A stretch of DNA of 57,068 bases, taken from the NCBI GenBank assembly GCA_902535185.1, contig CACAST010000002.1, forward strand, positions 1-57,068, written 5' to 3'. Position 1 is the stretch's first letter. Each line of letters starts with the position of its first letter. Under the pieces are notes generated by a model. It was not told where the DNA came from and did not search any database. It saw nothing but the letters and a program-made list of their open reading frames with translations. This document shows, one piece after another, positions 39,539 through 48,672 of this stretch. The DNA comes from an uncultured Prochlorococcus sp. Lineage in GTDB: Bacteria > Cyanobacteriota > Cyanobacteriia > PCC-6307 > Cyanobiaceae. Made by a program: the position numbers and the translations under genes.

Positions 39539-40579
39539 ATGGGTCAAGATTTACCACTACTACTTTCTGCCGCATTAGGTAAAAAAGTGAATAGGCCTCC
39601 AGTATGGATGATGAGGCAAGCAGGAAGATATATGAAAATCTATAGAGATTTAAGGGAGCGTTACCCAAGCTTTAGGGAGAGGTCTGAAAATCCAGAACTA
39701 TCATATGAGATTTCTATGCAGCCTTTTCATGCTTTCAAACCGGATGGTGTGATACTTTTTTCAGATATTCTCACCCCTCTTCCAGGGATGGGAATAAATT
39801 TTGAAATAATAGAAAGTAAAGGTCCAATTATTGAGGATCCAATAAGAACTCTTAACCAGGTAGAAAATTTAAAAGAATTAAATCCAAGTGAAAGTTTAAG
39901 TTTTGTTGGGCAAGTTCTTACTTCACTAAGAAAAGATGTGAATAATGAGGCAACAGTTTTAGGTTTTGTTGGCGCACCTTGGACTCTTGCTGCGTATGTA
40001 GTTGAAGGTAAAAGCAGTAAAAATTATTCTTTAATAAAATCTATGGCTTTTAATGAACCAGATTTACTTCATAAACTTCTTGATCATTTTGCAAAATGCA
40101 TTGGTGAATATCTTAAATATCAAATAAAATCTGGAGCGCAAGTAGTACAAATTTTTGATTCATGGGCTGGTCAACTAAGCCCACAAGATTATGATATCTT
40201 TGCTGGGCCGTATCAAAAAAAGGTTGTTGACATTGTAAAAGCGGAATACCCTGAAACACCAATAATTCTTTACATTTCAGGAAGTGCTGGTGTCATTGAA
40301 AGAATGGCAAACACTGGAGTCGATATAATCTCATTAGACTGGACAGTAGATATTGAAGAGGCATGTGAGAGAATCCCTACCGGGATAGGAATTCAAGGTA
40401 ATGTTGACCCAGGCATTTTATTCGGGAACAAAGAATCAATAAAAGAAAGGATAGATAATACTTTCAATAAAATTAAAGACAGAAAATATATTCTTAATTT
40501 GGGTCATGGGATTTTACCTGGGACTCCAGAAGAAAATGCTCAAACATTTTTTGAACATGGGAAAAAACTCACTTACTAG
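39539..40579 (+). CDS. hemE: Uroporphyrinogen III decarboxylase
   Basis: Removes four carboxyl groups from uroporphyrinogen III, feeding haem, bilin and chlorophyll synthesis. The active-site loop [12 protein letters not shown] is at the N-terminus, with [28 protein letters not shown] and the C-terminal [15 protein letters not shown]. 346 residues, normal. The 117-bp gap before it carries TATAAT at 39520-39525, only 13 bases from the ATG, so any leader from it would be very short. The epimerase gene follows after 8 bases. Confidence 0.97.
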   Translation: MGQDLPLLLSAALGKKVNRPPVWMMRQAGRYMKIYRDLRERYPSFRERSENPELSYEISMQPFHAFKPDGVILFSDILTPLPGMGINFEIIESKGPIIEDPIRTLNQVENLKELNPSESLSFVGQVLTSLRKDVNNEATVLGFVGAPWTLAAYVVEGKSSKNYSLIKSMAFNEPDLLHKLLDHFAKCIGEYLKYQIKSGAQVVQIFDSWAGQLSPQDYDIFAGPYQKKVVDIVKAEYPETPIILYISGSAGVIERMANTGVDIISLDWTVDIEEACERIPTGIGIQGNVDPGILFGNKESIKERIDNTFNKIKDRKYILNLGHGILPGTPEENAQTFFEHGKKLTY

Positions 40580-40587
40580 TCAAAGTC

Positions 40588-41571
40588 TTGGCATATAAAA
40601 ACTTATTAATCACAGGTGCGAATGGATGTGTTGGCCAATATTTAGTTGATTGGTTTTTAAAAAACACAAAATTCAGGCTTTATCTAATGGTAAGAGACAA
40701 AAGTAAGTTGCCAATTTCTGTTCAAGACAATAAAAAAGTCAAGTTAATGGTGTGTGATATTAGGGAATCATATAGGTACAAAAAGGAAATTAGTCAAATT
40801 AATTACCTAATACATACTGCTACAGCTTGGGGAGATCCAAGAAGAGCCTATGAAGTAAACGTTAAAGCCTTTAAAGAATTACTTGAAATGCTTGATATTG
40901 AAAAGTTAGAAAAGATTATTTATTTTTCAACAGCTAGCATTCTTGATACTCAAACAGAATTAATGAGGGAATCATTGATTTATGGAACAGAGTATATTCA
41001 AACAAAATATGAATGCTTCCAGAGACTTAGAGAAAGCTCATTTGCAGAAAAAACTTTCGCTGTTTTCCCTACCTTGGTTTTTGGAGGAAATCTTGGAAAA
41101 AAAAGTAAATATCCCGTAAGTTATTTAACTAGTGGATTGAAAGAAATCGGGAAATGGCTTTGGTTAGCAAGATTTTTAAAACTCGATTCTAAATTTCACT
41201 TTATACACGCAAATGATATAGCCCAGATTTGCGGGTTTCTAATTAAAAATCATAAAGAAGAGCAATACAAAGGCTTTAGAAAATTTGTCCTAGGTCAAAA
41301 ATTCATTTCAATTGATCATGCCATAATTACACTTTTAAAAAGAAACAATATGAGGAGATATTTTGCGATACCCCTTACACAAAAAATTCTAAAAATATTA
41401 TTAAGAATTCTTCCCATCCAAACCACCCCTTGGGATAGCTTTAGTATCAAGAAATATAACTTTAACCATGTCCCCATCACTAATCCTGAGACTTTCAAAC
41501 TTAAAAGTTATGCCAAATCACTAAATGATATTTTAAGGTTATCAAAGTTACCAAGCTGTAATAACAATTAA
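40588..41571 (+). CDS. NAD-dependent epimerase/dehydratase (extended SDR)
   Basis: 327-residue extended short-chain dehydrogenase. The cofactor loop is ITGANGCVGQYLVDWF at the N-terminus, and a YxxxK pair is present in EYIQTKYECF after IYFSTASI, as expected for SDR catalysis. The substrate domain is not diagnostic; a sugar nucleotide or a small-molecule reductase role are both possible. TTG start, 8 bases after hemE, so probably cotranscribed with it. Confidence 0.83.
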   Translation: MAYKNLLITGANGCVGQYLVDWFLKNTKFRLYLMVRDKSKLPISVQDNKKVKLMVCDIRESYRYKKEISQINYLIHTATAWGDPRRAYEVNVKAFKELLEMLDIEKLEKIIYFSTASILDTQTELMRESLIYGTEYIQTKYECFQRLRESSFAEKTFAVFPTLVFGGNLGKKSKYPVSYLTSGLKEIGKWLWLARFLKLDSKFHFIHANDIAQICGFLIKNHKEEQYKGFRKFVLGQKFISIDHAIITLLKRNNMRRYFAIPLTQKILKILLRILPIQTTPWDSFSIKKYNFNHVPITNPETFKLKSYAKSLNDILRLSKLPSCNNN

Positions 41572-41601
41572 AATTCTCACAGTTAGGTTCCCAAAGCCTT
41601 G

Positions 41602-41614
41602 TAATATATATAAA
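41602..41614 (+). promoter_or_regulatory. Possible petE -10 region
   Basis: The sequence TAATATATATAAA lies 17-29 bases before the petE ATG and contains two overlapping -10-like hexamers (TAATAT and TATAAA). No -35 box is evident, which is common in Prochlorococcus promoters. The whole gap is AT-rich, so this is weak evidence. Confidence 0.3.
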
Positions 41615-41630
41615 TAAGTAAATTTTAATT

Positions 41631-41981
41631 ATGTTACGTTCAATCTTTGCAGGGTTATTCGCAATAGTTTTAACTCTAGGTCTAGGAATTTCATCAGTTT
41701 CAGCTAAAACTGTTGAAGTAAAACTTGGAACGGATGCTGGAATGCTTGCATTTGAACCAAGTACAGTAACCATTAGTGCTGGAGATACAGTTAAATTCGT
41801 CAATAATAAACTTGCCCCTCACAATGCTGTTTTTGATGGGCATGAGGAATTAAGTCATGCGGACCTAGCTTTTGCTCCAGGAGAGTCTTGGGAAGAAACA
41901 TTTGATACTGCTGGAACTTATGATTACTATTGCGAGCCACACAGAGGTGCTGGAATGGTAGGTAAAGTTGTTGTTGAATAA
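41631..41981 (+). CDS. petE: Plastocyanin
   Basis: Copper protein of the thylakoid lumen that carries electrons from cytochrome b6f to photosystem I. Residues 1-25 are a signal peptide ending SSVSA. The mature protein of 91 residues has the type 1 copper ligands His64 (APHNAVF), Cys101 (YYCEPH), His104 and Met109 (GAGMVGK). Length and sequence fit Prochlorococcus plastocyanin. It stands alone between an epimerase gene and clpB with an AT-rich leader. Confidence 0.98.
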   Translation: MLRSIFAGLFAIVLTLGLGISSVSAKTVEVKLGTDAGMLAFEPSTVTISAGDTVKFVNNKLAPHNAVFDGHEELSHADLAFAPGESWEETFDTAGTYDYYCEPHRGAGMVGKVVVE

Positions 41982-42044
41982 ATCATTTAATACTTAAGTA
42001 CTTTTTACTTAATACTTACTACAGTCATAATTATATTTTGATTG

Positions 42045-44627
42045 ATGAAAATAGTTCCAAGCGAATTTTCTAATTCTGCTTGGAGCTGTTTTATTTTTGC
42101 CAAAGAAATTGCTTATAAAAATTATCAACAAAATGTAGACTCTGATAATTTATTATTAGCTCTTATAAAAGATGACAATATTACAAAAAAGATTTTAAAA
42201 AAAAATAATGTAAATCTTAAAGATCTTGAGAAGGAAATAATTTCTACCTTAAATGCGAAGGCAAAAATGAGAAATAAACAAGATAATTTATATATTGGTG
42301 ATACTCTTCACAAAATATTTTTGAAGGCAAATGATATTAAAAATACTTTAGATGATGTAGTGATATCAACAGAACACTTAGTTTACGGTTTCACTTATGA
42401 TAATAATTATGGATTTCAAATTTTAAATCAAAAAGGTATTCCAGAATTTCTTGAAATTATAAAGAAAATGAAGTCAGATCCGGCAGTAAAAGATGAATTT
42501 AACAGTTCTAATGAGTCTTTGGAAAAATATGGTATTGATCTAACTCAATCTGCACGAGATGGGATTTTAGACCCTGTCATTGGTAGGGATGAAGAGATTA
42601 GAAGAACAATTCAAATATTAAGTAGAAGAACAAAAAATAATCCAGTTCTTATTGGAGAACCTGGGGTTGGGAAAACAGCCATTGTAGAAGGGTTAGCTCA
42701 AAGAATTATTAATGGCGATGTACCTTCTGCGCTTCAAGACAGGAAACTAATTTCATTAGATATGGGTTCACTTTTAGCTGGAGCAAAATATCGTGGAGAA
42801 TTTGAAGAAAGAATAAAAAATATTTTAAAGAAAGTGAAAGAATCAGACGGTAAGATTATCCTTTTTATTGATGAAATTCATACGGTAGTTGGTGCGGGCG
42901 CTAGTGGAGGTTCTTTAGATGCAAGCAACTTATTAAAACCAATGCTTGCGAGAGGAGAACTTAGATGTATTGGTGCTACAACTATTAATGAACATAAACA
43001 AAACATAGAAAAAGATCCTGCTTTAGAACGAAGATTTCAAAAGATAAAAGTTGATGCTCCTTCAATAGATGATACTGTATCAATTCTAAGAGGATTGAGA
43101 GAAAGATACGAAGTTCATCATAGTGTGAGAATTTCTGATAATGCTTTAGTTGCTGCTGCAACCCTTAGCGAAAGATACATTAACGATAGATTTCTTCCTG
43201 ACAAAGCAATAGATCTAATCGATGAAGCAGCCTCAAGATTAAATATGGTCATAACTTCCAAACCTGAAGAAATTGATGAAATTGATCGAAAAGTTCTACA
43301 GTTTGAGATGGAAAAATTATCTTTAAAAAGAGAAACGGATGATTTTTCTATAGAAAGATTAAACAAAATCAATAACGAACTTATATCCCTTAAAGATAAA
43401 CAGGCAGAATTAGGCGCTCAATGGAAAAAAGAAAAAGATGAAATTGATGAGATTAGCACTATAAAAGAAGAAATTGAATCTGTTCAATTGCAAATAGATC
43501 AGGCCAAAAGGAGTTTTGACCTCAACAAAGCAGCAGAATTAGAATTTGGAACTTTAAATTCTTTGCAAAAAAAATTGAAAGAAAAAAGTGAGTCCCTAGT
43601 AAATTCTCAAAAAAATGGAGATACAAGTCTTTTAAGACAAGAGGTGACTTTTGATGACATTGCAGAAGTTGTCTCAAAGTGGACCTCTATTCCAGTAAAG
43701 AACTTAAACCAGTCAGAAAAAGATAAACTCTTGAGCCTCGAGTCAATCCTTAAAGAAAAAATTATTGGTCAAGATAGTGCAATTAGGGCAGTTGCAGATT
43801 CCATTAAGAGATCAAGGACTGGTCTAAATGATCCAAGCAAGCCATTAGCCAGTTTTCTCTTTTTAGGTCCAACTGGTGTTGGGAAAACAGAGCTAAGCAA
43901 AGTAACAGCCAAAATAATATTCGATTCAAATTCTTCAATTACAAGACTGGATATGTCTGAATATATGGAAAAGCATTCAGTGAGCAAAATTATAGGTGCG
44001 CCTCCTGGATATTTAGGTTTCGAATCAGGCGGTCAACTAACTGAAGCTGTACGCAAAAATCCTTATTCATTAATACTCCTAGATGAAATAGAGAAAGCTC
44101 ACAAAGATATTTTAGATATTCTCTTACAGGTTCTTGATGATGGAATCATTACTGATGGTAAAGGTCGCACAATCAATTTCAAAAATTCAATCATTGTTCT
44201 CACAAGTAATTTAGGAAGTCAATCAATAAATGATTTATCAGTTAGAAAAGAAGATACAAATGAAATTAAAAAAGTTGTAGATAATAAAATTAAAAAATTT
44301 TTCAAGCCTGAGTTTTTAAATCGACTTGATGAAATAGTTATTTTTAATAATTTAGAATTAAATGACATAAAAGAAATTGCAAAAATCCAGCTTCAACATT
44401 TAGAAAAAAGACTTAACAAAAAAAACTTAAAATTCAAAATTACGGATGAAGCAATTAACAAACTTGTCGAAAATAGTTTCGATCATGCCTATGGTGCAAG
44501 GCCTTTAAAAAGAATTATTCAAAAACAAATTGAGACAAAAATTGCAAATAATATATTGAATAATCAATACCTTAATAAAGACGAGATTAATATTTATCTG
44601 ATTAATGGAGAAATAAATGTTGATTAA
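42045..44627 (+). CDS. clpB: ClpB-type disaggregase
   Basis: Hsp100 AAA+ chaperone that works with DnaK to dissolve aggregates. Order: a Clp N-domain (residues 1-145, more divergent than usual), first AAA+ with [13 protein letters not shown] and [17 protein letters not shown], a coiled-coil middle domain (about 400-520: [20 protein letters not shown]), second AAA+ with [23 protein letters not shown], and the ClpB-type C-terminus with [16 protein letters not shown]. No ClpP-binding loop is seen. The track begins at TTG 42042; the adjacent ATG 42045 is preferred (860 residues). Cyanobacteria often have two clpB genes; the divergent N-domain suggests this is the second type. Confidence 0.93.
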   Translation: MKIVPSEFSNSAWSCFIFAKEIAYKNYQQNVDSDNLLLALIKDDNITKKILKKNNVNLKDLEKEIISTLNAKAKMRNKQDNLYIGDTLHKIFLKANDIKNTLDDVVISTEHLVYGFTYDNNYGFQILNQKGIPEFLEIIKKMKSDPAVKDEFNSSNESLEKYGIDLTQSARDGILDPVIGRDEEIRRTIQILSRRTKNNPVLIGEPGVGKTAIVEGLAQRIINGDVPSALQDRKLISLDMGSLLAGAKYRGEFEERIKNILKKVKESDGKIILFIDEIHTVVGAGASGGSLDASNLLKPMLARGELRCIGATTINEHKQNIEKDPALERRFQKIKVDAPSIDDTVSILRGLRERYEVHHSVRISDNALVAAATLSERYINDRFLPDKAIDLIDEAASRLNMVITSKPEEIDEIDRKVLQFEMEKLSLKRETDDFSIERLNKINNELISLKDKQAELGAQWKKEKDEIDEISTIKEEIESVQLQIDQAKRSFDLNKAAELEFGTLNSLQKKLKEKSESLVNSQKNGDTSLLRQEVTFDDIAEVVSKWTSIPVKNLNQSEKDKLLSLESILKEKIIGQDSAIRAVADSIKRSRTGLNDPSKPLASFLFLGPTGVGKTELSKVTAKIIFDSNSSITRLDMSEYMEKHSVSKIIGAPPGYLGFESGGQLTEAVRKNPYSLILLDEIEKAHKDILDILLQVLDDGIITDGKGRTINFKNSIIVLTSNLGSQSINDLSVRKEDTNEIKKVVDNKIKKFFKPEFLNRLDEIVIFNNLELNDIKEIAKIQLQHLEKRLNKKNLKFKITDEAINKLVENSFDHAYGARPLKRIIQKQIETKIANNILNNQYLNKDEINIYLINGEINVD

Positions 44628-44675
44628 ATTTCTAATTAAAGAATCCTATATGACTTTAAAATTAATAACTTTAAT

Positions 44676-45146
44676 CTAAGATTTGAACCAATCAGGAATT
44701 TCCTCATAACTTGCTTTATTCGATTTATTTTCTTTTGATTCTGTTTTCCAACAACATGTTCTGCCCTTATCCTTATCCTTTAAGTATTCATTAGCCCATC
44801 TCCAAATTAATTCAGAGGTGAACTCCATTCCCACGTTATCCATAATTCTCAGATCTAAAGCATCTAAGTCATGTAATTTTTTCCAGTAATTCAGCAAAGG
44901 GTCATCTTTATTTATTAGAAAAGTATGGTCAAATTGCACCTTTAGTCTCTTTTCTAGGGGCTTTAGACTTGAAAAATCGACAACAAAACCATTTAGGTCT
45001 AATTTTTTTGCAGTGAACCAAAATGTAAATGATCTTGAATATCCATGCACAAATCTGCAGTGGCCTTCATGGCGCCATTGCCTATGTGAACAGGGAAAAT
45101 CCTCATAACTTTTGCTGCATGAAAATTTCATAGAATGAATATACAT
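44676..45146 (-). CDS. QueD / 6-pyruvoyl-tetrahydropterin synthase family
   Basis: Pterin-fold protein of 156 residues related to QueD, which makes 6-carboxytetrahydropterin for queuosine, and to PTPS. The zinc region is SHRQWRHEGHCRFVHGYSRSF: His21, catalytic-type Cys30 and His34 are present, but the third zinc ligand of the usual HGH motif is Tyr36 (HGY). NGFVVDFSSLKPLEK and VQFDHTFLINKDDP follow as in the family, and the late Glu in GMEFTSELIW is present. The track start is TTG; ATG 45146 or the ATG at 45131 are better. The reaction cannot be fixed from sequence. Confidence 0.82.
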   Translation of the reverse strand: MYIHSMKFSCSKSYEDFPCSHRQWRHEGHCRFVHGYSRSFTFWFTAKKLDLNGFVVDFSSLKPLEKRLKVQFDHTFLINKDDPLLNYWKKLHDLDALDLRIMDNVGMEFTSELIWRWANEYLKDKDKGRTCCWKTESKENKSNKASYEEIPDWFKS

Positions 45147-45209
45147 CAATTAACTGTTAGGATAATTTTTAGTAAAACAAATTGAGTAGGATTTAACATA
45201 ACGAACATA

Positions 45210-45869
45210 ATGACTTATTCAACTAATTTTTCGATAGAGGATCTACGCTTTGATAATTATGGATTAATCCCTGCAATAGCACAAGATTGGCTTGACGGAT
45301 CAATTCTTATGCTTGCTTGGATGAACAAAGAATCTTTGACAATGACACTTGAAACCAAAAACGTTCATTATTGGAGTAGATCAAGATCCGAAATTTGGAG
45401 AAAAGGAGCTACGAGTGGAAGTACCCAAATACTTAAGGAGATAAGATTCGACTGCGATAATGATGCACTAGTCCTTTTGATTGAACAAAATGGTTCAGGA
45501 GCATGTCACACTGGGGAAAAAAGTTGTTTTTTCAACGAAATCAAAATTAATCAAAGTGATAGAAAAGAGAAAAAAACAACTCCCTTCTCAAATATTTGCT
45601 CTGAATTATTCAATACAATTAACGAAAGATCAATAAATCCATCAGAAAAAAGTTACACAAATCATTTATTAACAAAAGGTAGTAATACTATTTTGAAAAA
45701 AATAGGAGAGGAATCTGCAGAATTTATAATGGCTTGCAAAGATAATGATAAAAATTCAATCTCAAATGAAGCTGCTGACTTAATTTATCATCTCCAAGTA
45801 GCCCTTATGCATAAAGGGGTTGAGTGGAGAGATGTACTTGCTGTTCTAGAATCAAGAAGAAAAAATTAA
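45210..45869 (+). CDS. hisI: Bifunctional phosphoribosyl-AMP cyclohydrolase / phosphoribosyl-ATP pyrophosphatase
   Basis: Catalyses steps 2 and 3 of histidine synthesis. The cyclohydrolase domain (residues 1-115) has AWMNKESLTMTLET, WSRSRSEIWRKGATSG, the FDCDNDALVLL metal site and NGSGACHTGEKSCFF with the zinc cysteines. The pyrophosphatase domain (about 120-219) has KKIGEESAEFIMACKD and NEAADLIYHLQVAL. 219 residues, so a fused HisIE of normal length. Divergent from the QueD-like gene. Confidence 0.95.
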   Translation: MTYSTNFSIEDLRFDNYGLIPAIAQDWLDGSILMLAWMNKESLTMTLETKNVHYWSRSRSEIWRKGATSGSTQILKEIRFDCDNDALVLLIEQNGSGACHTGEKSCFFNEIKINQSDRKEKKTTPFSNICSELFNTINERSINPSEKSYTNHLLTKGSNTILKKIGEESAEFIMACKDNDKNSISNEAADLIYHLQVALMHKGVEWRDVLAVLESRRKN

Positions 45870-45940
45870 ATAATTAAAATTTATAATTTTTAATTTTTTT
45901 ACCTAAAAATTTTAAAAATAATGTTAACTAACTAATTAAT

Positions 45941-45970
45941 AATTATTAATTAATTATTAATTAATTATTA
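45941..45970. repeat. 11-bp AT tandem repeat upstream of sigma factor gene
   Basis: Thirty bases read as AATTATTAATT repeated exactly with period 11, about 2.7 copies, made only of A and T. It ends about 60 bases before the GTG of the sigma factor gene, so it lies in or next to the promoter. The period is close to one helical turn, which could phase a bend, but short AT repeats also arise by slippage. Confidence 0.7.
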
Positions 45971-46029
45971 CATGTATGGCTTCTTACTGGATTAACTATA
46001 AGTTAAATATATCAACATAGAGGTAAATC

Positions 46030-46953
46030 GTGAGTTCATTAAGCGATTTTCTTGGTGAAATAGGTCGGCATCAACTTTTGACGCCAGAAAGAGAACTCAC
46101 TATGGGCAGAAAAGTCCAAGAGATGGTTCTGCTTGTTAATAGATGTCAAGAGGCAGGAGGAAAAGGCCCCGCTTGTGAATACTCCGAAGCCGAGAGAAAA
46201 AAGATAAAAATTGGTGAAAAAGCTAAAAACGAAATGATAACAGCTAACTTAAGACTAGTTGTCAACCTCGCCAAGAGATACCAAGGGAAAGGATTAGAAT
46301 TACTGGACTTAATTCAGGAGGGTACATTAGGTCTTACAAGGGCCGTAGAAAAATATGATCCGTCTAGAGGACATAGATTTTCCACCTATGCTTATTGGTG
46401 GATTAGGCAAGGTTTAAATAGAGCATTGTCAACTCAAAGTAGAACGATAAGAATCCCTGTTAACATTAATGAAAAACTTACAAAACTAAGATCAGCAAAA
46501 TCAAAGCTTATGCAACTTAAGGGTATTCCACCTACTAGTGATGAGCTAGCTGAAGAGATGAAAATAACCAAAGAGGAAATTGACGAACTCCTTTCTTGTG
46601 AATTGAGAAGCATCACTGTAAGTCTCCAAGGTACTGTTAAATCAAAATCAGATCCTTCCGAGTTAGTTGATATTCTTCCAAGTGATCAAACTCCCCCGAT
46701 GGAATTAGCCGAATTAGCCGAAAGGACAGCCTCTGCTTGGAAGTTATTAGATAAAGCAAATTTAACTGAGAAAGAAAGAAAGATAGTAAGTTTAAGATTT
46801 GGTTTAGACGGCTCAAATGAATGGAGAACTTTAGCTGAAGTTGCAAGACATATGAGTTGTAGCAGGGAATATTGCCGACAAGTTGTTCAACGTGCTTTAA
46901 GAAAACTTAGAAAAGCAGGAATACAGAATGGATTAGTTGATAGTATTAGCTAA
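46030..46953 (+). CDS. Type II (group 2) RpoD-like sigma factor
   Basis: RNA polymerase sigma factor of 307 residues. Region 1.2 begins LSDFLGEIGRHQLLTPEREL, region 2 has LRLVVNLAKRYQGKGLELLDLIQEG and the -10 recognition part YDPSRGHRFSTYAYWWIRQGLNRAL, region 3 spans RTIRIPVNINEKL, and region 4 has EWRTLAEVARHMSCSREYCRQVVQRAL. The absence of a long region 1.1 fits group 2 sigma factors, which respond to light or stress in cyanobacteria. GTG start with GAGGT five bases upstream. The two downstream genes may be cotranscribed. Confidence 0.92.
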   Translation: MSSLSDFLGEIGRHQLLTPERELTMGRKVQEMVLLVNRCQEAGGKGPACEYSEAERKKIKIGEKAKNEMITANLRLVVNLAKRYQGKGLELLDLIQEGTLGLTRAVEKYDPSRGHRFSTYAYWWIRQGLNRALSTQSRTIRIPVNINEKLTKLRSAKSKLMQLKGIPPTSDELAEEMKITKEEIDELLSCELRSITVSLQGTVKSKSDPSELVDILPSDQTPPMELAELAERTASAWKLLDKANLTEKERKIVSLRFGLDGSNEWRTLAEVARHMSCSREYCRQVVQRALRKLRKAGIQNGLVDSIS

Positions 46954-46990
46954 AAATTCCATTAAAAATATTTAAATTTCATTTATAAGG

Positions 46991-47359
46991 ATGAAAGAGA
47001 ACTACAAAACTCAAGAAAAAATCTATGATGCTGAAGTTTTAGAAAGTTCAACATTTGATGAGAATATCATTATCAAGATTCTTATTAAAGCAGGAAGAAC
47101 AATTGCAAAGCCTGCATTAGAGGTTTTGGAGATGGCTATAGATCCTTTTACTCCAGCACAAGTAAGAGTTTCCTTAATGGCTGCCCTAGCTTATTTAATT
47201 ATGCCATTTGACCTTTTCCCTGACTTTATGCCATTAGTTGGTTTTAGTGATGATTTTGTTGCCCTCACAGCCGTACTTAGTATATGGAGCAAATATATGA
47301 CTCCTTCAATTAGAGCAAGAGCAGAGACCAAGCTTAATAAGTTATTCCCTTTTTATTAA
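46991..47359 (+). CDS. YkvA family (DUF1232) membrane protein
   Basis: 122-residue protein with the DUF1232 core ALAYLIMPFDLFPDFMPLVGFSDDFVALTAVLSIW near residues 60-95, which forms one or two short membrane-associated helices. The N-terminal 35 residues are acidic and unlike the family. Function unknown. It follows the sigma factor by 37 bases, with AAGG directly before the ATG, and abuts the HTH gene with no gap (TAA then ATG). Confidence 0.84.
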   Translation: MKENYKTQEKIYDAEVLESSTFDENIIIKILIKAGRTIAKPALEVLEMAIDPFTPAQVRVSLMAALAYLIMPFDLFPDFMPLVGFSDDFVALTAVLSIWSKYMTPSIRARAETKLNKLFPFY

Positions 47360-47680
47360 ATGAGTAAATTATCTCAACAGGAAGAAAGAGAACTTATCTC
47401 CTTTATTAAAGATTGGTTGAAATCTCATGGATTTAACCAAAAAGATTTAGCAAATGAATTAAATATTAAATCGAGTAGAACCTCTGAGATTATTCTTAAG
47501 ATTAAAGAATTACATAAAAAAGGCGGAATGTTCAATATTGCAAAAAATCTCATCAGGATTGAACAAAATTGGTTAAACAATTTCAAAAATGATTATCCAG
47601 AGAAAAAACAAACATCACCATATAGTCAATTAGATATCGACTCATTAGTAAACCAGATAACTCATGATACTTGTGAATAA
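47360..47680 (+). CDS. Small HTH-like protein
   Basis: 106 residues. The segment FNQKDLANELNIKSSRTSEIILKIKEL (about 25-51) has the spacing of an XRE/Cro helix-turn-helix: Q-K-D-L-A on the first helix, then N-I-K-S-S-R-T-S-E-I on the recognition helix. The rest is helical, with a polar tail. I do not recognise a named family. It begins directly at the stop of the YkvA-like gene, so translation is probably coupled, two genes after a sigma factor. DNA binding is inferred, not shown. Confidence 0.7.
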   Translation: MSKLSQQEERELISFIKDWLKSHGFNQKDLANELNIKSSRTSEIILKIKELHKKGGMFNIAKNLIRIEQNWLNNFKNDYPEKKQTSPYSQLDIDSLVNQITHDTCE

Positions 47681-47694
47681 ATATTATTTAAAAT

Positions 47695-47717
47695 ATTATT
47701 TTTTATTTAAAAATAAT
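47695..47717. terminator. AT-only hairpin after the HTH gene
   Basis: ATTATTTTT and AAAAATAAT form a perfect 9-bp stem around a 5-base loop, 15 bases after the stop of the HTH gene. The stem has no G or C, so its stability is low, but the position suits a transcript end. Confidence 0.3.
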
Positions 47718-47878
47718 GAAACTCATTTAAAAACTAACCTTTAAATAAATATCGTTTTAATTCCTAAATTTGATAAATAATTTAATTATTAAAGCGAAAA
47801 CATTATGTATTTTTATTTAAATTAATTTTTTTTAAATTAATCATGAATAATTGCTAAAAATATTTTCGTAGATAATAT
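47718..47878. other. AT-rich gap, nothing recognised
   Basis: The rest of the 198-bp gap between the HTH gene and the convergent YciI-like gene is almost pure A/T. I found no open frame longer than a dozen codons, no tRNA-like fold and no repeated unit. Confidence 0.4.
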
Positions 47879-48148
47879 TTAAAATGCCTGAATCCAGGGA
47901 TAAATATCATAATTAATCCATATACCTTTTTCCCAATATATATCATCCTCAATAATATCTTTCAACTCATTTGCATCATTAGCATTAAAAATTCCAAACA
48001 AATATTTGGTACATTTAGTTGGCCCTAATGTTACTAGAATATCTCGATCTTTTAAGTATTTAAGTCTATTAAGATGTTGTTCACGAAACGGTCCCCTTTT
48101 ATTAATGGCATCTTCACAGTACTCTCCAAAAACTACAAACTTTTCCAT
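47879..48148 (-). CDS. YciI-like protein
   Basis: 89-residue single-domain protein with a ferredoxin-like fold. FVVFGEYCEDAINKRGPFREQHLNRLKYLKDRDILVTLGP and the later NDANELKDIIEDDIYWEKGIW match the YciI family (DUF for small stand-alone dimeric proteins); the His and Asp of the putative active site would be His near residue 25 and an Asp in the DDIYWE segment. Biological role unknown. Divergent from cyAbrB with about 97 bp between. Confidence 0.82.
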   Translation of the reverse strand: MEKFVVFGEYCEDAINKRGPFREQHLNRLKYLKDRDILVTLGPTKCTKYLFGIFNANDANELKDIIEDDIYWEKGIWINYDIYPWIQAF

Positions 48149-48245
48149 TTTTAAATATAAATAATAGAATTAATAGATACTTAATAATTGCATATATTAC
48201 ATACAAATTGCTATGTTATTTAATACAACTTTCTTTTAATTAATT

Positions 48246-48596
48246 ATGCTAACTGGAAGCGATCTCCTTGCAAAAGTTAAAGAACTTGGTGATGTTAGCA
48301 AATCTGACCTAGTTCGCGCCTGTGGATACGTTTCCACTAAGAAAAATGGAGGTGAACGTCTAAATTTTACAGCATTTTATGAAGCACTTCTAGAAGCAAA
48401 AGGAGTTAATCTTGGTGACTCTGGAGTTGCAGGTATTGGCAAAGGAGGAAGAAAGCTAAGTTATATTGCAACAGTTCAAGGAAACGGAAATCTTTTGATT
48501 GGGAAAGCATATACAGCACTTTTAGATTTAAAAGCTGGTGATGAATTTGAAATTAAGCTAGGGAAAAAACAAATCAGATTATTACCTACAGAATAA
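48246..48596 (+). CDS. cyAbrB transcriptional regulator
   Basis: 116-residue cyanobacterial AbrB-type DNA-binding protein. The N-terminal cyanobacteria-specific region reads LTGSDLLAKVKELGDVSKSDLVRACGYV, and the AbrB-like domain lies at the C-terminus (NLLIGKAYTALLDLKAGDEFEIKLGKKQIRL). In other cyanobacteria cyAbrB proteins influence nitrogen and carbon gene expression and nucleoid state; the target genes here cannot be read from sequence. Confidence 0.9.
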   Translation: MLTGSDLLAKVKELGDVSKSDLVRACGYVSTKKNGGERLNFTAFYEALLEAKGVNLGDSGVAGIGKGGRKLSYIATVQGNGNLLIGKAYTALLDLKAGDEFEIKLGKKQIRLLPTE

Positions 48597-48629
48597 TCTT
48601 AAAGACAGCAAAAATATTTTTATACATCA

Positions 48630-48669
48630 TTTTTAATTAATTTTCTATAATTAAGTTTTTTTAATTAAT
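48630..48669. repeat. Two copies of TTTTTAATTAAT between cyAbrB and trpA
   Basis: TTTTTAATTAAT occurs at 48630-48641 and again at 48658-48669, period 28, in the short convergent gap between cyAbrB and trpA. Because ATTAAT is self-complementary the two copies can also pair. T-runs on the plus strand could help end cyAbrB transcripts. Low complexity makes chance likely. Confidence 0.3.
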
Positions 48670-48672
48670 GAA

